DNA from: Chitinophaga sancti
GTDB taxonomy: Bacteria; Bacteroidota; Bacteroidia; Chitinophagales; Chitinophagaceae
DNA length: 64,000 bases
Direction: 5' to 3'
Assembly (NCBI RefSeq): GCF_034087045.1
Contig: NZ_CP139247.1
Location: 5,854,001 to 5,918,000, forward strand
This document shows, in pieces, positions 62,601-64,000 of this stretch (position 1 is the first letter of the stretch; every line of letters begins with the position of its first letter). The translations under genes were made by a program, and so were the position numbers. The notes under the pieces were generated by a model. That model was not told the origin of the DNA and ran no database searches. It worked only from the letters and a program-made list of their open reading frames with translations.

Positions 62601-64000
62601 CAATGAACTGAATGTAGACTTCTCTCTGTTCAATTTATTGTTGTATAATCTCGGTTTTGATGTAGTTGGTACCAATGGCAAGCCTATTGTGGATCAGCCG
62701 CGATTTAAAATTGGTGCAGTACAGCCTAGAACAGTATTTGAACTGGACTTCAAAGGCAATGCAAAACCTGGCTTACAATTCGGTGCAGGCGTCACTTTGG
62801 CGAACATCGGATTATCGCTCGCGCCGGATAAACTGGCTGGTTCCGCGGGCACCAACCCTATTGCCAATAACCTCCTCGGCTCAGGTAGTACAGCTGGTAA
62901 TCCGCCTGTAAATCCTGAATTTTCTGTCAGTACTGCCTATACAGAAAAACTGTGGGTGAATCTGAAATCCAATACGGGTAATGGTGCGCAGGTAATTGTA
63001 CCGATAGAACGTTCTTTTGGTCCATTGTATATTGATAGTCTGGGTTTAGGTTGGGAAGACACGAATAAACTACTTGACTTCCTCTTCTCCGGTAATGTGG
63101 CCCTGGCAGGTCTTAAAGCATCCGTAGTAGGCTTAACAGTAGGCGTTCCAGTTACTGACCCAACGAACTTCAGTTTATATAAGGCAGACCTCCAGGGATT
63201 GGATATCAGTTTCAATGGAGGTGCTGTTGCCATCAATGGCGGGTTCTTAAAAACAGAAACCATTGTCAACAATGCGAAGGTTATTATGTACAACGGTGTG
63301 GCGGTGATTAAAGCAGGTACCTTCTCGCTGATGGCATTGGGCTCTTACGCGGAAGTGCCGGTATCGTCTGCCCCTGGTGCAGCCACCATGCCTTCTCTGT
63401 TCATTTTCGCTGTGCTGAATTCGCCATTGGGTGGCCCTCCATTCCTGTTTATTACAGGTATCGCGGCGGGCTTTAGTTTTAACCGTTCGCTGGTGATTCC
63501 TGATATTACCCAGGTGCAGGACTTCCCGCTGCTGAAAGGCCTCGTGGATGGCACTTTTGCAGAAGGAGAAGATCCGGGCAAGGCGCTGCAGCAACTGAGT
63601 TCAGTAGTACATCCGGAAATAGGAAAGTACTGGCTGGCAGCAGGTGTGAAGTTTACTTCCTTCGAACTGTTGACCACCTCCGCCCTGCTGTTCCTCAGCT
63701 TTGGCAAGGAATGGGAAGTCAATTTGCTGGGGCTTAGCTTTACCTCCCTGCCACCAAAGATTCCAAGAAATCTGGCGCTGGCCTACTTCGAGCTGGCTAT
63801 CAAAATATCCTTCCTTCCAGTAGATGGAATACTTTCCGCAGAAGCACAACTGACCCCCAACTCATTCGTATTATCGAAAGATGTGAAAGTGACCGGAGGG
63901 TTTGCTTTCTTCCTATGGTTTAAAAATATTAAAACATCCACCTATACTATACCTGCCGGTGATTTCGTCATCTCATTGGGTGGCTACCATCCTGATTTCA
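56695..64000 (+). CDS. Giant protein with DUF6603-like C-terminal part, truncated at window end
   Basis: Open from ATG 56695 to the window edge without a stop, at least 2,435 codons. No signal peptide: MINEISAAKSARHKQAMAGIGDNGLTFAGLDP. The N-half repeats a motif GTGTxxxPF/GSGTKDDPW/GTGTFDDPW at residues ~359, 618 and 880, spacing 259-262 residues, so it is built of ~260-residue modules. Amphipathic strands fill the middle. From residue ~2080 on: EKLWVNLKSNTGNGAQVIVPIERSFGPLYIDSLGLGW, GGFLKTETIVNNAKVIMYNGVAVIKAGTFSLMALGSYAEVP, SLFIFAVLNSPLGGPPFLFITGIAAGFSFNRSLVIPD, resembling DUF6603 as I recall it. Role unknown. Long minus-strand frames inside are shadows. Confidence 0.85.
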   Translation, partial: MINEISAAKSARHKQAMAGIGDNGLTFAGLDPVLASMGILIGLLTQPDPQQEVYQLNPNWFANPINNTQQGITANPEQFEKLLTSILGKIGGNALGIPIQDAALLGTWYPIKNGNDPTGFYLVSYQKENNGLKETVLGLGVLHTWKVPPGAPLLTVNVWGLMPFVAIGNGSFKITFADQGYPISLGVATQGGDPKLPLVDINGISFDGVKFSAMIDVAASDPFSVSLEVLSLKLGSAPPANKSLADLLAISGQEMLEIATNLFMGALSYVFPNQQQYLNYITPLLGLTSQVPNLPNITLPVMEWYNLFEVASNPAKYPEGVKTLFFKWFNALCTDPDALKGWISALSGFLGNSNLQIAGTGTRINPFRLGILNVSSIGQLDFAVATTVDEGGIRYFYPGFSFTGSNVPLGSSPAVFTAQANLELGQFGLSAQAVTASPEINFQFQFALQNRTTGQPLVSYDGNSVGSLTAGLILGSDGKIVPDFSLNQVITTTTSFDKVNLLSPGELAEAGAAALSAALGTLIGIGTSDFANTIGALIGLITPASAKSNWPATLPAPFSGTQMAHSILNPVKAWADYYLAVLQYANPVDGKAAFAYIIQEMALLLQQTVSGLNVTVTGSGTKDDPWMAGIALSSSSLPAFLTAFKQVNTDNSIDLVMGLMLQPTITVAGVDIAPSLNMGGLALNFPANGAGIDASWLPAVSAQLQLPNGFMTPAIGGVVVSVSKSQLSAEWNRQSGWGWSMFVDSPKLIINGQDIILGQNLNFDQQTNLKDLVLNAVPAFSPFLVGALGALLMRVENRAALFTIGALGLVPDITKSPVFPTGLSWTGFQQLKLNSLSNPWPDLRNYLSATFGSAANAKSLLSLLSYVINTQIEAAPATGGTGTFDDPWIFPLPLGFEGIAWYEGTGQILGLGAGRSNSWQYQITNGNDTTKFGFDLLARANALKYNLSTGNLLFDGQVPSFSLTGVLYNPNGMLVNLPASLGSVEKVIVGCNLSYDTTKKSFHFEPVVTLVNVTLPGQQPKALLTLQDFLDPGFTAAFQNGFMVLLNAGLQAAFEQVKAKPLFQQAYSLLSMLGLTITHDGETDLRNIQQNNITDGLLGINTAGWNGLLANFDTYIQTQFNSLLAIKEQRSLLFNFLSEIFGIQFPNFPEPVLQLLQGMGICGPAEDGYTVYPYVLLDLISNPYKTFQQLYQQLFDIANVANLKQLAAHLSRNLGPYKTGSWTFSTDSNGVISFGILPADAFQLGSFLLTSGGIQLDLSNEKLEGTMDIYCANVGITLRCGFTLKLEAGVLKPAFKASAIWGDGSKPAAQALHLIPFNTSDFLNNVADLAPAFTLNIFLNAIFEEQLLKKYPLIQQIFIGLGLGEQIQTESQAVQKAVNGRHAIATSVADQQWQMPALMGILENPLGWLLSDDVLGTNGRFSISKLVQMLSHLPAVQASNGIKVTPDNKGMTISGMPYGFEISMSGENEVATFGFDTKDLVISDQWGTLNILSFQVSVDSNYQPSFAGELTVSTGSKITVPFFVNTGYNNDFFLNIAQGKPGTPNGLSLQLLPFIGWGTLAEQAARLAAAAALKNLVPIVLQKLSDSGAKVFVDKLIAFGDTVNTTELVDNIIKVLTPSAFATTSQQDLLKQIERVALAWLQEKFTPTGAPITVQGLITLLKDVMPGVSAQGGRLAFTPDIKIPITILAGLNDNGFLGLWATFTLPDTQVLKIQIAETGVGVKLDGTLDFSFALDMLIPVDDKSGPGLTFAYDLNKGFNLVFDPTSDSTDFSKHSDLAVELLPNFFSKPTADLGAMQQGVTDWLLQVVKVVLPRYVSLLVLNIQKVKDWLEAPIVTSVTGAPTPATLLIATSLILKNNGKYELNSIDNLTKLTPSGFFGNLFYTLMQTELTLLQFGDKNSGKITVGPRAGKQDYYGVRVAAPNLKLAALPNLVVQIGADDTEWIDKSSTNKITGEPGIGFYLPITKSGNNELNVDFSLFNLLLYNLGFDVVGTNGKPIVDQPRFKIGAVQPRTVFELDFKGNAKPGLQFGAGVTLANIGLSLAPDKLAGSAGTNPIANNLLGSGSTAGNPPVNPEFSVSTAYTEKLWVNLKSNTGNGAQVIVPIERSFGPLYIDSLGLGWEDTNKLLDFLFSGNVALAGLKASVVGLTVGVPVTDPTNFSLYKADLQGLDISFNGGAVAINGGFLKTETIVNNAKVIMYNGVAVIKAGTFSLMALGSYAEVPVSSAPGAATMPSLFIFAVLNSPLGGPPFLFITGIAAGFSFNRSLVIPDITQVQDFPLLKGLVDGTFAEGEDPGKALQQLSSVVHPEIGKYWLAAGVKFTSFELLTTSALLFLSFGKEWEVNLLGLSFTSLPPKIPRNLALAYFELAIKISFLPVDGILSAEAQLTPNSFVLSKDVKVTGGFAFFLWFKNIKTSTYTIPAGDFVISLGGYHPDF

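Noticed and set aside
1..64000. tRNA, rRNA, CRISPR array or intact transposase
   Set aside because: None recognised on reading; absence by eye is not proof, a tRNA scan would be decisive.

Overview
The window looks like chromosome of a Bacteroidota member, most plausibly a Chitinophaga-like Chitinophagaceae. The evidence is family content: a protein with a gliding-motility-type C-terminal domain, a PorE-like TPR/propeller/OmpA protein, LytS/LytTR regulation, SusD-free polysaccharide enzymes (GH18, GH29, sulfatase), many lipoproteins with short lipoboxes, DUF4199, DUF3175 and DUF6629. No rRNA, tRNA, CRISPR array or complete insertion sequence was recognised. Species assignment is inference.

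Layout. 1-9.4 kb: secreted degradative enzymes (partial sulfatase, M1 aminopeptidase, GH18-like lipoprotein, subtilisin-like lipoprotein, GH29 fucosidase) separated by strong hairpin terminators. 9.5-15.2 kb: receiver-only regulator, PorE-like protein, zinc alcohol dehydrogenase, a sorbosone-dehydrogenase gene destroyed by an internal deletion, DUF3175 and phosphoglycerate mutase. 15.2-23.1 kb: one long minus-strand operon running from a dihydroorotase-like pseudoenzyme through DUF4199, GT2 and GT4 glycosyltransferases to the complete GDP-D-glycero-alpha-D-manno-heptose set (hddA, gmhA, hddC, gmhB). 23.1-31.4 kb: a visibly A/T-richer stress/envelope block with two BON-domain genes (one frameshifted), small proteins, an SDR, membrane proteins and an mlaE-mlaF-mlaD lipid transporter. 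31.4-43.4 kb: P-type cation ATPase, unknown secreted proteins, LytS/LytTR two-component pair and a TolC/MFP/RND efflux operon. 43.5-51.5 kb: HxlR regulator divergent from SDR-DoxX, a T9SS-type surface protein, two paralogous lipoproteins and a C-terminal scrap of an FtsX-like permease.

52.0-64.0 kb (right edge) is the most unusual part: a plus-strand cluster of a 203-residue unknown protein, four collagen-like glycine-rich proteins (43, 223, 213, 214 residues) with shared first and last residues, a 530-residue lipase made of a dead and a live alpha/beta-hydrolase half, and a giant reading frame (more than 2,400 codons, still open at the edge) with ~260-residue spaced motifs and a DUF6603-like far end. 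None has an evident signal peptide. I do not know a described system with this composition; it is the best candidate for something new here.

Several genes are visibly decayed or have lost key residues: the sorbosone dehydrogenase, BON, FtsX remnants, the dihydroorotase homolog, the SDR without its lysine, and the first lipase half. Coordinates of starts were corrected to ATG codons wherever an upstream TTG was the only alternative.
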